64,000 nucleotides of DNA from Faecalibacterium sp. I4-1-79 (GTDB lineage Bacteria > Bacillota > Clostridia > Oscillospirales > Ruminococcaceae). Positions 36,924-46,046 of this stretch are shown here, in pieces. Positions within the stretch are counted from its first letter, which is position 1. Each line of letters begins with the position of its first letter. Where the stretch lies: positions 2,108,001-2,172,000 of the forward strand of contig NZ_CP094467.1 of NCBI RefSeq assembly GCF_023347235.1, written 5' to 3'. Both the position numbers and the translations under genes were made by a program. The notes under the pieces are model-generated. The model made no database searches. It was given only the letters and a program-made list of their open reading frames with translations, and had not been told where the DNA came from.

Positions 36924-38282
36924 TTAGTGGTTTTCTCCACTCATAGCAGTAGTTTGACCCTCGGAAACTCCCTCGGTACTTTCAGGCATAAACAGGATTT
37001 TCACGGTTGCCAGCATGATTTTCAAATCCTCGATCAGGCTTGGATGTGCAATGTACATCAGATCCATCTGCAGTTTATCGTAGGGGGTGGTGTTGTATTT
37101 GCCATACACCTGTGCATAACCGGTCAAGCCTGCCTTTGCCTGAAGCCGCAGTGCAAACTCCGGCATCTCCTCGCAGTACTGGGCAGCGATCTCCGGGCGC
37201 TCCGGACGAGGGCCCACAACAGACAAATCACCCTTTAGGATGTTCAGCAACTGAGGCAGTTCGTCCAGACGGCAGGCGCGGATAATGTGACCGACCTTTG
37301 TAATACGGTCATCCTTGTCGCCGGTGGAAAGACGTGCCACGCCATCCTTTTCTGCGTCCACGCGCATAGAGCGGAACTTCAAGATCTCGAACTGCTTACC
37401 ATCTTTGGTCAGGCGCACCTGTTTATAGAAAGCGGGACCACCATCGGATTTGACCGCAATGGCCGTAATCAGGAACAACGGACTCAGGATGATCAGTGCC
37501 ACCAGCGAGATCACAATGTCCATCGCGCGCTTAACGAACAGGAACTCCGGACTTGCCATGTAACGACCGACGCGCAGCATCGGCAGGTGGAACATATGCA
37601 TCGGCCAAGCGCCACTCATAATAACGTCGCCCACACGGGGGATGACGAACATATTGATGCCCTTCCCTACGCAGTGCTTCAGGATAATGTTTCGTTCATG
37701 GCTGTGAACACCACTGACAAAAACAGTCTCCATGCCGTCCAGAATGCTCAGGTCTGCCAAGCACTCCGACACGCTCAGGGTAACCTGCACGTCGTATTTC
37801 TGGCTCAGACCGTACTCGTTGATGAGCTTTTCCATACCATGACGCACATCGTAGACGACTGCGGTCTTCTGCGGCGGAAAGGTCTTGTAGTACCATTTAT
37901 GTGCACAAGATGCCCAGATCGCAGCCATCACCAACTGCCCCGCAATTGCCGCAATACCCGGCAACAGGTTGCAGAGCTTTGCCGACATCAGGCAGATCAC
38001 GATGTACAAAATACCATCGGTTGCCATCGCGCCAAGGATCTGGCCATACACAAGCTCCGAGACCCGCTGCATGGACATCCAGAACGCATCGTAGATTTTA
38101 CCGAGTGCAATGTACAGGATAAAAAACAGGCCTAAAATCGCAAAATGACCCTCCCATGCCAGATTTGCATAGGTCTGGTGCGAGTAGTACAGGAACCAGC
38201 AGCCCGCAAACGGCAGCTCGATCATCAGAACATTCAGGATCTTCACGACCCTCAACATCACATCATGCTGAATCTTTGACAT
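36924..38282 (-). CDS. Polyprenyl glycosylphosphotransferase (priming sugar transferase, WbaP/CpsE-like)
   Basis: 452 aa. Four to five N-terminal membrane helices, a CoA-binding-like middle domain, and the C-terminal bacterial sugar transferase domain with KRAMDIVISLVALIILSPLF, KFRSMR, RLDELPQLLNILKGDLSVVG, PRPERPE and LRLQAKAGLTGYAQVYGKY. It transfers the first sugar phosphate to undecaprenyl phosphate, starting repeat-unit assembly. ATG 38282 follows GGAGAGG; an upstream in-frame TTG lies within that site. It is the first gene of the polysaccharide cluster in transcription order. Confidence 0.93.
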   Translation of the reverse strand: MSKIQHDVMLRVVKILNVLMIELPFAGCWFLYYSHQTYANLAWEGHFAILGLFFILYIALGKIYDAFWMSMQRVSELVYGQILGAMATDGILYIVICLMSAKLCNLLPGIAAIAGQLVMAAIWASCAHKWYYKTFPPQKTAVVYDVRHGMEKLINEYGLSQKYDVQVTLSVSECLADLSILDGMETVFVSGVHSHERNIILKHCVGKGINMFVIPRVGDVIMSGAWPMHMFHLPMLRVGRYMASPEFLFVKRAMDIVISLVALIILSPLFLITAIAVKSDGGPAFYKQVRLTKDGKQFEILKFRSMRVDAEKDGVARLSTGDKDDRITKVGHIIRACRLDELPQLLNILKGDLSVVGPRPERPEIAAQYCEEMPEFALRLQAKAGLTGYAQVYGKYNTTPYDKLQMDLMYIAHPSLIEDLKIMLATVKILFMPESTEGVSEGQTTAMSGENH

Positions 38283-38372
38283 AATCCTCTCCAATAACTC
38301 CTTTAGATTTTCTTTTTACGACTCACGTAACTTCTCCGACCCAAATTGCATCAAGTGCTTTGGATCGCGCTA

Positions 38373-40598
38373 TCAACTACACAAACCGATATCTTCCCCC
38401 GTTTTGTGGTTAGCTGAAACATTCAGTCTTTCGCTTTCCCTATGAGGTCCTTGTGCCAACTCCAACCGGCGCGGTCTCGAATCTGCTTTCTCCCACCGCA
38501 TCCCGATGGCATCCAGCTTTGCAATCCGTTCCTCTGTCAGAACAGCGCAGCTTTTTTCAGGATTATGGCGGGTATACCGCTGCCGTTTGACCCAATTGCC
38601 AAGGTTGTATCCGTTTGGCGACACATATTCTGCCGGGATATTCAGGTCGCCGTGGGCATCAAAATAGCGCTTCGCTTCCTGATATCCTTCGTTCCACTGG
38701 CGGTCATTGCGGTTGCCCCAGTACATTCCGATACGGTTGAGCCGTTCGACTTGTTCGTCCGTCAGTTTTCCTTTCGGGTATGCCCATTGCTGGCTTGCGA
38801 CCCATTGTCCCAGCCGTTCACCAGCCGCTGTCACATAGGAACGCGGGATATTCAGGTTGCCGTTTTCCTCATAGTAGGCGGCAGCCAGCGCATAAGCCTT
38901 TTCCCACTTGGCATCAAAAACGCTCCACACCATGCCGATCTCATCAAGCTGTGCGATGCGTTCTTCCTTCAAGCGGCCATTCAGCTTTTGCTGCCGGGTC
39001 TTAAGAATCCACTGTCCCAAAGGGTAGCCGTCCGGGTCGGTGTATTTGCCGGGCACCATCAGGTTTCCGTAGGTGTCGTGGTATTTCTTTGCGACCTCAA
39101 ATCCATGCTGCCACGCAATTTCCTTCCGGTTTCCCCAGACCATGCCGATGCTGTCCAGCCGCGCGATCTGCTGCTCGGTCAGATTGCCTTGGATCTGTCC
39201 CTCGCGCACCCGGCGCTGGGTGACCAGCCACACGCCAAGGCTCAGACCGCCGGGCGTGGTGTACAGTTTCGGGACGTTCAGGTTGCTGTGCTCCGCATAG
39301 TAGATACTTGCCTCAGAGAAGTAGTGCTCCCAGCCGGAAGAAAGGCTCGCCTGCAGCTGTTCGAATAGTACCCGGCAATCGTGCACCTGCTCGATGACCT
39401 CAAACCGCTCGGTCACGATCTTATCGCCCTCGCCGTTGGCATACAGACGATGGACTGCTTCCTGCATCTCGCTTTGCAGACCGGAAATGCTGGTCAGACC
39501 CTCAAAGTTGTTGACCACATCGAGAATCAACGGGGCTGCGGTGTCCCCGGCGGTCAGGGCACGTCCGATTTGCTGCTTGTAGATGATGGGCGAAATGGTA
39601 GGTCTGAACAGGATGACCCCGGAAATGCCTTCCACATGGATACCCTCGTTGAGCATATCGATGCAGAACAGCAGCTTCAGCCGGTTGCTTGTGTCCGTTT
39701 TAAAGTCCGCAAAGGCTTTGTCCGTGTTCGGGTCATCTGAATAGGCCTGATACACCACAACGTCCGGGTTGACCCCAGCGAACCACTCCGGCACATGGGA
39801 CACCATCTCGTCCATGTGCTCCTTGTTAGCGCAGAACACAATGTACTTGCCAGTCTTATTCGTGATATGATGTGCAAAGACCCTATCCAGACCATCCGCT
39901 TGTTCCAAAGCGCGGCGCAGCGCGTCCAGATATTTCTGGTTCACATCCTGAATGCCCGGTGCTCGCAGGTTATCCACCCGTGCCTGATACTTTGCAAGGG
40001 CTTTCTGATACTGATAAACCGTGGTCACATATTTCGGGGCAGGCAAAATGCCCCTGACGACTGCTTCGCCAAGGTTCATGTCGCTTGCAATATGTCCATC
40101 GAAAAGTTCTTCGGCCATGTCGCGATTGTTATCTAGATAGCGGATGTTTGTTGCTATCAAACCCAGCAGTTTTGTGTTCGGACATAACTTTAATAAAGCC
40201 ACCGTGCTTTCGTCCCAGCATTCAGCACCGGCACGATGGAATTCGTCGAGTATAATATAGGCGGGCTTCTGCGCTGCTATTTCGTCCAGCTGTGCCTGTG
40301 TGCAGCACATCAGTTTGGCGTAGGTGTAAAAATGAACGTTTGTCAACGGAAAATCCGAGTCGTTCTTTTTCAGGCTCTCCAGCTGGGTCTTGAAGATGTA
40401 TTCACTGGGAGAAAGCCAGATTACAACCTTGTCCGGGTTGTCCTCGACCAGCTTGAACGCAATATAGCTCTTTCCGGTGCCGGTGGGATAAACAATGGCG
40501 GCTTTGCCATACTGGTTCATCATCCGGACTGCCGCATGATATGCTTTCTCGTTGTGCTCAAACAGACGCAATGCCACCTTGTTCACCCCTTTCCGCAT
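38373..40598 (-). CDS. SF2 DEAD/DEAH helicase with four helicase-associated repeats
   Basis: 741 aa. SF2 core with Walker A PTGTGKS at 38-44, DEFH at 118-121 and arginine-finger motif QIGRA. From about residue 430 four helicase-associated (HA) repeats of about 68 aa follow, each with W...(Y/F)......YGNL.VP..Y and the end LGQW...QR......L...(R/Q)I..LD.IGM.W pattern. HA repeats probably bind nucleic acid. These proteins are frequent on mobile elements of gut Clostridia. A promoter lies upstream at 40669-40697. It is next to, but has no obvious part in, the polysaccharide cluster. Confidence 0.88.
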   Translation of the reverse strand: MRKGVNKVALRLFEHNEKAYHAAVRMMNQYGKAAIVYPTGTGKSYIAFKLVEDNPDKVVIWLSPSEYIFKTQLESLKKNDSDFPLTNVHFYTYAKLMCCTQAQLDEIAAQKPAYIILDEFHRAGAECWDESTVALLKLCPNTKLLGLIATNIRYLDNNRDMAEELFDGHIASDMNLGEAVVRGILPAPKYVTTVYQYQKALAKYQARVDNLRAPGIQDVNQKYLDALRRALEQADGLDRVFAHHITNKTGKYIVFCANKEHMDEMVSHVPEWFAGVNPDVVVYQAYSDDPNTDKAFADFKTDTSNRLKLLFCIDMLNEGIHVEGISGVILFRPTISPIIYKQQIGRALTAGDTAAPLILDVVNNFEGLTSISGLQSEMQEAVHRLYANGEGDKIVTERFEVIEQVHDCRVLFEQLQASLSSGWEHYFSEASIYYAEHSNLNVPKLYTTPGGLSLGVWLVTQRRVREGQIQGNLTEQQIARLDSIGMVWGNRKEIAWQHGFEVAKKYHDTYGNLMVPGKYTDPDGYPLGQWILKTRQQKLNGRLKEERIAQLDEIGMVWSVFDAKWEKAYALAAAYYEENGNLNIPRSYVTAAGERLGQWVASQQWAYPKGKLTDEQVERLNRIGMYWGNRNDRQWNEGYQEAKRYFDAHGDLNIPAEYVSPNGYNLGNWVKRQRYTRHNPEKSCAVLTEERIAKLDAIGMRWEKADSRPRRLELAQGPHRESERLNVSANHKTGEDIGLCS

Positions 40599-40613
40599 AA
40601 AGGGGTACCCTTC

Positions 40614-40633
40614 ACATGGAAAATGGAGGATAC
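40614..40633. repeat. Left copy of recombination-like site
   Basis: ACATGGAAAATG followed by GGAGGATAC. The second copy at 42032-42052 has the first block reverse-complemented and the GGAGGATAC block in the same direction. The pair flanks the frameshifted integrase. Confidence 0.5.
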
Positions 40634-40668
40634 CAATTTTTCGACATCATTGTTTGATTCTCCCTATT

Positions 40669-40697
40669 ATTTTATCATGGTTATATCTGGGAATCAA
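40669..40697 (-). promoter_or_regulatory. Promoter candidate of the HA-repeat helicase
   Basis: TTGATT (40692-40697), 17-nt spacer, TAAAAT (40669-40674) on the minus strand, 71 nt before the helicase start. Confidence 0.5.
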
Positions 40698-40860
40698 TAG
40701 AAAATTATACAAATGTATCCCACCTGACCTTAGAAAAAAACTCGCAGAAGCCGAAACTTTTTTGCACATTGCCCAGTTCTGCATGAAAAAATCCAGCTAA
40801 AAACGAAGGTGGACAGAATAAGTGGTCAGATGGGTGTCCAAGACGCAGGAGGAAACAAAA

Positions 40861-42007
40861 ATGGCACGACGGGGAGAAAACATTCATAAGCGCAATGATG
40901 GTCGGTGGGAAGGCCGCTATATCAAAGCGCATACACCGGATGGAAAGATTCAGTGGGGCTATATCTATGGCACAGTCTATGCAGAGGTCAAGCAGATTCT
41001 GATTCAGAAAAAAGCAGAAGCTGGTTTTTATAACCTGAAAAGAACCGACCTAACCTTTGAAGCATTGGCCGAGGTATGGCTGCGCTCCCAGCGAAATGCC
41101 GTAAAAGAATCCACCTATGCGCATTATTCGTACACGCTGCACAAGTATCTTCTTCCGGTTTTGAGCAAAGTGTCCGTTGCATCCCTTGACGAGAGCTTCC
41201 TCGAACAGGCCATGCAGCAGATCATCGTGCCCACAGATGCCGCACACAAGCCACTGGGAAATTCTTCTGCCCGGGAATGCCTCTCGATGCTGCGTCGAAT
41301 ATGCCGCACATTTACGCCTGATTCGTCCGATGGAGTTGGAAGTTGCGCTGCCAAAAGCTGTTGATAAAACACCCGTGCCCCTTTCTCCGGCAGAACAGCA
41401 ACGGCTCTTCCAGTATGTGCAGGAGAACCCCACGCCTCGCAAAATCGGCTTATTACTGGGGCTTGAATTAGGTCTGCGTATTGGCGAGATCTGCGGCTTA
41501 CAATGGGGTGATTTTGACCTGAAACTTGGCACGCTGAAGATCAACAGGACAGTCTGCCGAATTTCCTGCGGAAACGGTCATACAAAGGTGGTTATCCAAA
41601 CGCCGAAAACCCGCACCTCCCGCCGGGAAATTCCAATCCCGAAACAGCTACTTATTGTGCTAAAAAAGCTGCGCGGAAACGCCAGTAATTCCACATGGTT
41701 TCTATCTGGCAACGAGTCTAAGCCCACCGAACCCCGCTGCTACCGAAAAAGCATCAGAGCATATCTGAAACAGGCAGCTGTCCGGCAGGTACGTCCGCAC
41801 GCGCTGCGCCATACCTTTGCAACGACCTGTCTGCAGGCGGGGTGCGATGTAAAGACCCTCAGCGAATTGTTAGGACACGCTAACGCCAACATCACCTTGC
41901 AGCGCTATGTGCACTCTGACCTGACCCGAAAGCGCAGGGAGATGAACCGAATTTTCTCCCATCAGGTGTCCATGAGGGGCAGGAAATCGATGAATCTGAT
42001 AGAATAA
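40861..42007 (+). pseudogene. Tyrosine recombinase (phage integrase), frameshifted
   Basis: Starts MARRGENIHKRNDGRWEGRY, the arm-binding type N-terminus of Tn916/phage integrases, with GGAGG upstream. The core-binding domain runs to LSMLRRI near 41301, after which the coding frame shifts by +1 and continues as YAAHLRLIRPMELEVALPKA. The catalytic domain is otherwise complete: RIGEICGLQW, HALRHTFATTC and LLGHANANITLQRYVH. A one-base indel at about 41296-41306 explains it. Either a real pseudogene or a sequencing error. Confidence 0.85.
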
Positions 42008-42031
42008 CGTTTGATTTTGGCCACGGCCTTT

Positions 42032-42052
42032 CATTTTCCATGTGGAGGATAC
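42032..42052. repeat. Right copy of recombination-like site
   Basis: CATTTTCCATGT (42032-42043) followed by GGAGGATAC (42044-42052), 24 nt after the integrase stop; see the left copy at 40614-40633. Confidence 0.5.
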
Positions 42053-42175
42053 TTTTTTGTTTTTTAGGTGTCATTTTCTTAACGCAAAAAGGCCCCTGCC
42101 GATCACATTTCTGTGAAAGACAGAGGCCTTCTGTTGCTAGATTTTAATCAGGTCTGGGGAGATGGAACAACTATC

Positions 42176-42424
42176 TCATTCTACCGGGTCAGTGTCCCCT
42201 TCCAGATTTTTAACTACCCCCGGGGTGTCTGACGCACTGAGCATCTGTTCTTGCTCCATGCGGCGGCGTACAGCTTCCACCACATAGGCGTTTACGCTTT
42301 GCCCAGCTTGCTTTGCTGCTTGTTTGATGCGTTCTTTTTCGCCCTTTTGCGTCACGAGCTGTGTGTACTCGTAATTCTCGTTATTCCATTTTCGTTTGCT
42401 GGCTGTACTTGTTTTGCCGCCCAT
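42176..42424 (-). CDS. Small ribbon-helix-helix-like protein (82 aa)
   Basis: Basic N-terminus (MGGKTSTASKRKWNNENYEY), then QLVTQKGEKERIKQAAKQAG and QSVNAYVVEAVRRRMEQEQ, which reads like the beta-strand and two helices of an Arc/MetJ-type ribbon-helix-helix repressor. The start at 42424 is chosen as the likely one; a longer frame reaches 42487 but would run through the promoter. It is divergent from the 42652 operon across two palindromic operators, so it is the best candidate to bind them. Confidence 0.55.
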   Translation of the reverse strand: MGGKTSTASKRKWNNENYEYTQLVTQKGEKERIKQAAKQAGQSVNAYVVEAVRRRMEQEQMLSASDTPGVVKNLEGDTDPVE

Positions 42425-42458
42425 CCAAAGCACCAACTTTCTGTTTACTCTTATAGGT

Positions 42459-42486
42459 ATTATATCATATCTTTTCGAGCTGTCCA
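42459..42486 (-). promoter_or_regulatory. Promoter of the RHH-like gene
   Basis: TGGACA (42481-42486), 16-nt spacer and TATAAT (42459-42464) on the minus strand. The palindrome 42495-42510 lies just upstream. Confidence 0.6.
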
Positions 42487-42494
42487 TTCTGCAA

Positions 42495-42510
42495 ATACTT
42501 CATGAAGTAT
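42495..42510. promoter_or_regulatory. Operator palindrome 1
   Basis: ATACTTCATGAAGTAT is a perfect 16-bp palindrome next to the -35 of the minus-strand promoter. Confidence 0.65.
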
Positions 42511-42556
42511 GCACTTTCCGCAATTTATAGCCTTTTTTCTTGTGCAACATTCCATC

Positions 42557-42585
42557 TTGCGTACTTCATGGAGTAGGCGTATACT
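42557..42585 (+). promoter_or_regulatory. Promoter of the 42652 operon with operator 2 in its spacer
   Basis: TTGCGT (42557-42562), 17-nt spacer, TATACT (42580-42585). The spacer contains TACTTCATGGAGTA (42562-42575), an imperfect copy of operator 1, placed where a repressor would block RNA polymerase. Confidence 0.65.
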
Positions 42586-42651
42586 AGTGCCATCGGGAAC
42601 ACCGGTTCTCACATCCGACCATTCACCAACAATTTGAAGAGAGGTACACAC

Positions 42652-42927
42652 ATGAGTATCAACGTTTTACTGACCCTTGTCGAGCAGTACAAGGAGGCCG
42701 CCCAACTGATCGAGGCTGCACAGGCTGAACAGGAACAGTTGAAAACCCAGATCCGCGAGGCACTGGCTGAGCGCTCCACCAACTATCTGGAAGTAGGCTG
42801 CCACAAAGTCCGCCTGTCCGATTTCTCCAGCACCCGACTGGACAGCAAAGCCATCAAGGCCGTAGCACCCGACCTGTACGACCAGTACAGCAAAACGGTC
42901 ACCGGCACCCGCCTGAGCATCACCTGA
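42652..42927 (+). CDS. Small helical protein (91 aa)
   Basis: N-terminal helix VEQYKEAAQLIEAAQAEQEQL is coiled-coil-like; the C-terminal part has YLEVGCHKVRLSDFSSTRLD and APDLYDQYSKTVTGTRLSI. This resembles small phage or ICE proteins that describe substrates to nucleases, but no firm family. AGAGAGG precedes ATG 42652. First gene of a plus-strand series of accessory genes. Confidence 0.65.
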   Translation: MSINVLLTLVEQYKEAAQLIEAAQAEQEQLKTQIREALAERSTNYLEVGCHKVRLSDFSSTRLDSKAIKAVAPDLYDQYSKTVTGTRLSIT

Positions 42928-43063
42928 AAAGAAAAGCCCTTGCAAATGCCGCCTAGGAAACTGCATTTACAAGAGCCAGTAAAGACCGCTGGGGAGCGGT
43001 TCGGATTACAAGACTATTATAGCCGCTCCCCTCTTTTTTGTAAAGAGAATAGGAGTTCATAAG

Positions 43064-43726
43064 ATGAAACAGACTGTCAAAACCTCCCGCGCTGCTGGTC
43101 AGCTGGAAAAGATGTTCCGCGAGCTCAACAAGCACTACTTTGCAGGCAAGCTGACCGAGCCCATCATCAGCCTGAAAAAGACCCCGTCCGCCTATGGTCA
43201 CATCACCTGCTCCAAGGTCTGGCAGGCAGGCGGCGAGAACAAGTACGAGATCAATATTTCGTCGGCTACCCTTGACCGCCCCATTGAAGAGACTGCTTCC
43301 ACCCTGCTGCACGAGATGGTGCATGAGTACTGCATGGAGACTGGCATCAAGGACACCAGCAACAACGGGGTCTATCACAACCGGCGCTTTAAGGAGCAGG
43401 CCGAGGCACACGGCTTGACCGTCGACCACCACGAAAAGTATGGCTGGACCATCACGAGCCCGTCCGAAGAGTTGCTGGACTTCATCATCTTCCAAGGCTG
43501 GCAGGATATCCAGATGGGTGAGCGGCTGGCATGGTCGGATATGGCAGGCACCGGAGCAGGCAGCAAGGCACCCGGCAGCAGTCAGACCGGAGCGCCCAAG
43601 CCTCCCAAAGCAAAGAGCAGCACCCGGCGGTGGGTATGCCCCAAGTGCGGTACCATCATCCGGAGCACCAAGGAAGTGCGGGTCATCTGTGCGGACTGCA
43701 TGGAGCTGTTCGTGAAGGCTGACTAA
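43064..43726 (+). CDS. SprT-like zinc metalloprotease domain protein
   Basis: 220 aa. The zinc-binding active site is HEMVHEYC (about residues 85-92) with a third His in the YHNRRFKEQAEAHG segment, a SprT-like arrangement. The C-terminus has a zinc ribbon, VCPKCGTIIR followed by VICADC. Eukaryotic relatives (Spartan) cut DNA-protein crosslinks; mobile-element SprT proteins are common but uncharacterised. AGGAG lies 8 nt upstream. Confidence 0.85.
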   Translation: MKQTVKTSRAAGQLEKMFRELNKHYFAGKLTEPIISLKKTPSAYGHITCSKVWQAGGENKYEINISSATLDRPIEETASTLLHEMVHEYCMETGIKDTSNNGVYHNRRFKEQAEAHGLTVDHHEKYGWTITSPSEELLDFIIFQGWQDIQMGERLAWSDMAGTGAGSKAPGSSQTGAPKPPKAKSSTRRWVCPKCGTIIRSTKEVRVICADCMELFVKAD

Positions 43727-43796
43727 CCATAGCAGGACAGAGAGCGAGGGCACGAGTGAGAGTAGTGCTATTATATAAAATCACAGGAGACATTCC

Positions 43797-44081
43797 ATGG
43801 ATACTTATAAAATCGCTGTTGACGCCTTTCTTGCCGAGACGTCCGAGTGCAAAGCCAGTGGGTGCGCCGTATTTACCGGGGCAGACATCGCGTTCCAAGA
43901 CATCCAGCTGCACACGCACCGAAACAAATCAGAGCTGCACTTCATGGCTGGACACACCATGCTTTCCATCCCCCTTGCCAGCATCCTGAGTATTGAAAAG
44001 TTGGTATTGCGAGATATCCAGTCCACCGAGTATGAGATCATCACCAAAGAAGGCGGCACCATTACCCTTGACGTTTTTTAG
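43797..44081 (+). CDS. Hypothetical protein (94 aa)
   Basis: Small alpha/beta protein with a beta-rich second half (SELHFMAGHTMLSIPLASIL, STEYEIITKEGGTITLDVF), reminiscent of a small PH-like or barrel fold. ACAGGAGA lies 8 nt upstream. Part of the accessory plus-strand series. Function unknown. Confidence 0.6.
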   Translation: MDTYKIAVDAFLAETSECKASGCAVFTGADIAFQDIQLHTHRNKSELHFMAGHTMLSIPLASILSIEKLVLRDIQSTEYEIITKEGGTITLDVF

Positions 44082-44151
44082 AAGTGCACTCGTAAAGACA
44101 GAGATCCGCCGGGCTGTGAGAGGACGCCCATTATATTGAAGGAGAGCAGCC

Positions 44152-44352
44152 ATGACCATTATATCAGAACGTTTGCAGCACCTGCGCCTGACGCACGGCT
44201 ATACTCAGACCGAGCTTGCCCGAACTATGGGTGTGACCCGCCGGGCAGTCTACGCATGGGAGCACGACAAATGCCCCGAGATTCCCCGCCTGATCCAGCT
44301 CGCCCAATTCTATCAGGTATCCACCGATTATCTGTTGGGGTTGGCCGAGTGA
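44152..44352 (+). CDS. XRE family helix-turn-helix regulator (66 aa)
   Basis: A single Cro/CI-type HTH domain: ISERLQHLRLTHGYTQTELA, then RTMGVTRRAVYAWEHDKCPE as recognition helix, and the conserved end FYQVSTDYLLGL. GAAGGAG lies 8 nt before the ATG. Candidate controller of the accessory module. Confidence 0.9.
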   Translation: MTIISERLQHLRLTHGYTQTELARTMGVTRRAVYAWEHDKCPEIPRLIQLAQFYQVSTDYLLGLAE

Positions 44353-44549
44353 GGTGTCCCCTGCCGCCGGAGGCCTTACCGGAGACTTTTTGCGCGCTAT
44401 AGTGCGGTCATCTATAAACTTGCGCGACGGCAGCCAGAAAGCACCATATTTTAAAAGTGTCCTTGTAAGTCCATCTTATCGGACGCATCGTTTGGTAAGC
44501 TTTAGATACATCAAAGCAAACACACTTCAAAACACAGGAGGATAATATT

Positions 44550-44948
44550 ATGGCAGGCGCTTTTTCGTTATTTTTAGGCATGTTGGGTCTTGGTGCAGCT
44601 GGTGCAGTCAGCGCGGGACAGAACGCAAAAATCAAGAAGGCAGATTATCAGTATGGCGAGGAGCATGGCCTTCATGGCACCTCTGAGGTTCTGCAAATGC
44701 GGGAGCGAGTGCGTAAAGAATGGTGGAGCATCTGCGGCAAAACCTACAACGCATGTGAGAGGCCTGCATCGAGTTACGGCGACCTCAGCAGAACTCCGTG
44801 GTGCTATCTGAAAAAGCGCTGGTTCATTGATCACCTGAACAAAAAGGGCATCCCTTATGATGATCTGGTCGTGGACGATGTTACCGGCGTTACCTTCTAT
44901 GAGAGCCAGAAAAGAACGTCCCAAGCCTATATGAGAAAGCTGCGGTAA
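44550..44948 (+). CDS. Hypothetical protein with N-terminal membrane anchor (132 aa)
   Basis: Begins with a small-residue hydrophobic segment (FSLFLGMLGLGAAGAVSAG), followed by a charged region rich in aromatic residues (EWWSICGKTYNACER, KKRWFIDHLNKKGIPYDDL). AGGAGG lies 8 nt upstream. No family recognised. Confidence 0.6.
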   Translation: MAGAFSLFLGMLGLGAAGAVSAGQNAKIKKADYQYGEEHGLHGTSEVLQMRERVRKEWWSICGKTYNACERPASSYGDLSRTPWCYLKKRWFIDHLNKKGIPYDDLVVDDVTGVTFYESQKRTSQAYMRKLR

Positions 44949-44999
44949 TAGACATCGCGCCTATCGTCACCACTTCTATCAGCAGCAGGAGGTAAGCTT

Positions 45000-45185
45000 A
45001 TGGCTGAAAATAAATTCGTTGTCAAAACGGTATTCCATGATGAAAATGGAGATACTCTGCTTCGTGAAGATTACCGTGAAACACGAGAAAAAGCACAGGA
45101 GCTCAAGGATTTGGCTGATTTTGGCTATGCCGGACTTTTTGGCAAGGGTCAAATGAAAGTTACTACAGAAATCATTGAACGCTGA
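45000..45185 (+). CDS. Hypothetical protein (61 aa)
   Basis: Small acidic alpha/beta protein: NKFVVKTVFHDENGDTLLRE (two strands) then a helix REKAQELKDLADFGYAG. CAGGAGG lies 8 nt upstream, so translation is likely. No family recognised. Confidence 0.55.
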   Translation: MAENKFVVKTVFHDENGDTLLREDYRETREKAQELKDLADFGYAGLFGKGQMKVTTEIIER

Positions 45186-45794
45186 CACCAACCATCATTT
45201 CCTATAGCAGCAACAGGGCTCTGCCGCTCAGACACGAGTAGCAGGGCTCTTTTTTACTTGGTATCCGGTCAAGAAGTGAACTTAAAGAGCGGCGTTTAAT
45301 ATCAGACAGCACACATCCCGGCGGATTTGCGGCTCGATTATTATTTTCACCACTTTTGAGCATATCCATTTGCGTCGTGAAATGCGACGGAATTATGAGC
45401 GGACTTTGATTCCAGTCATAAGGTCTGTCAAACACATCTCCACTTGTGGCGAAAGTACAGAATTGAAGCACGGCGCACATTTTTGAGCACCATCTACATC
45501 TCCCCAAAATTGGGGACACCTTTCTTGATGGGGTCGGTCTAAGCGACCTCACTTCAATTTAGGCCGTTGCAGGTGCGTACTGTTTGGTACAGGGTCGTGT
45601 ATGGCGATTCTATCAGCGCAACAAAGCTTAACTTGAACCATTGAGCTCGTTAATCAGATTGATGATTAATGAGGTTGGAAACCATACGCAGACCATTTTG
45701 ACCCACTCTCAGGGGTAATCAATTTGAGTACCCCCTTTTTTGGCAGCTTAAAATTCCGTCATCAAACAATATCCACAGTGTAGACGTCCTTGTA
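45186..45794. other. Gene-free stretch, possible transposon scars
   Basis: About 600 bp with no convincing start or ribosome site on either strand. Its composition is mixed, and the section around 45690-45745 (CCACTCTCAGGGGTAATC and CCCCCTTTTTT) looks like the end of an insertion element, but no inverted terminal repeats are visible. Confidence 0.35.
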
Positions 45795-46046
45795 TTATAC
45801 GGTAACACGATATATTCCGTTCGAGGTATACTTTTTAATGGTATCAAAGTCAGACAGAATCACACCGCAGCAGATATTTTTCTCAATTATTTGAGATATT
45901 TCACTCTGATCAAATCGTCGCCCATTTCTGATATGCGTCCTATTGGTGAAGGATTGATAAAGAGCGACATCAGTGCCTATATTTTTCACTGTTTTATATA
46001 ATAGAGTGAATTTCGTAGGCATCAATTTTCTAATTTTGTCACCCAC
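45795..46046 (-). CDS. Possible small protein (83 aa)
   Basis: Begins at a GTG that overlaps the end of the upstream small frame. Content is ordinary (LYKTVKNIGTDVALYQSF, DQSEISQIIEKNICCG). No ribosome site is obvious and no family recognised. It may be a fragment of a larger decayed gene together with the next frame. Confidence 0.3.
   Translation of the reverse strand: MGDKIRKLMPTKFTLLYKTVKNIGTDVALYQSFTNRTHIRNGRRFDQSEISQIIEKNICCGVILSDFDTIKKYTSNGIYRVTV

Noticed and set aside
45202-45552. A 116-codon minus-strand frame
   Set aside because: Cys/Arg/Ser-rich, no ribosome site, no recognised domain; could be an element scar but not a supported gene.
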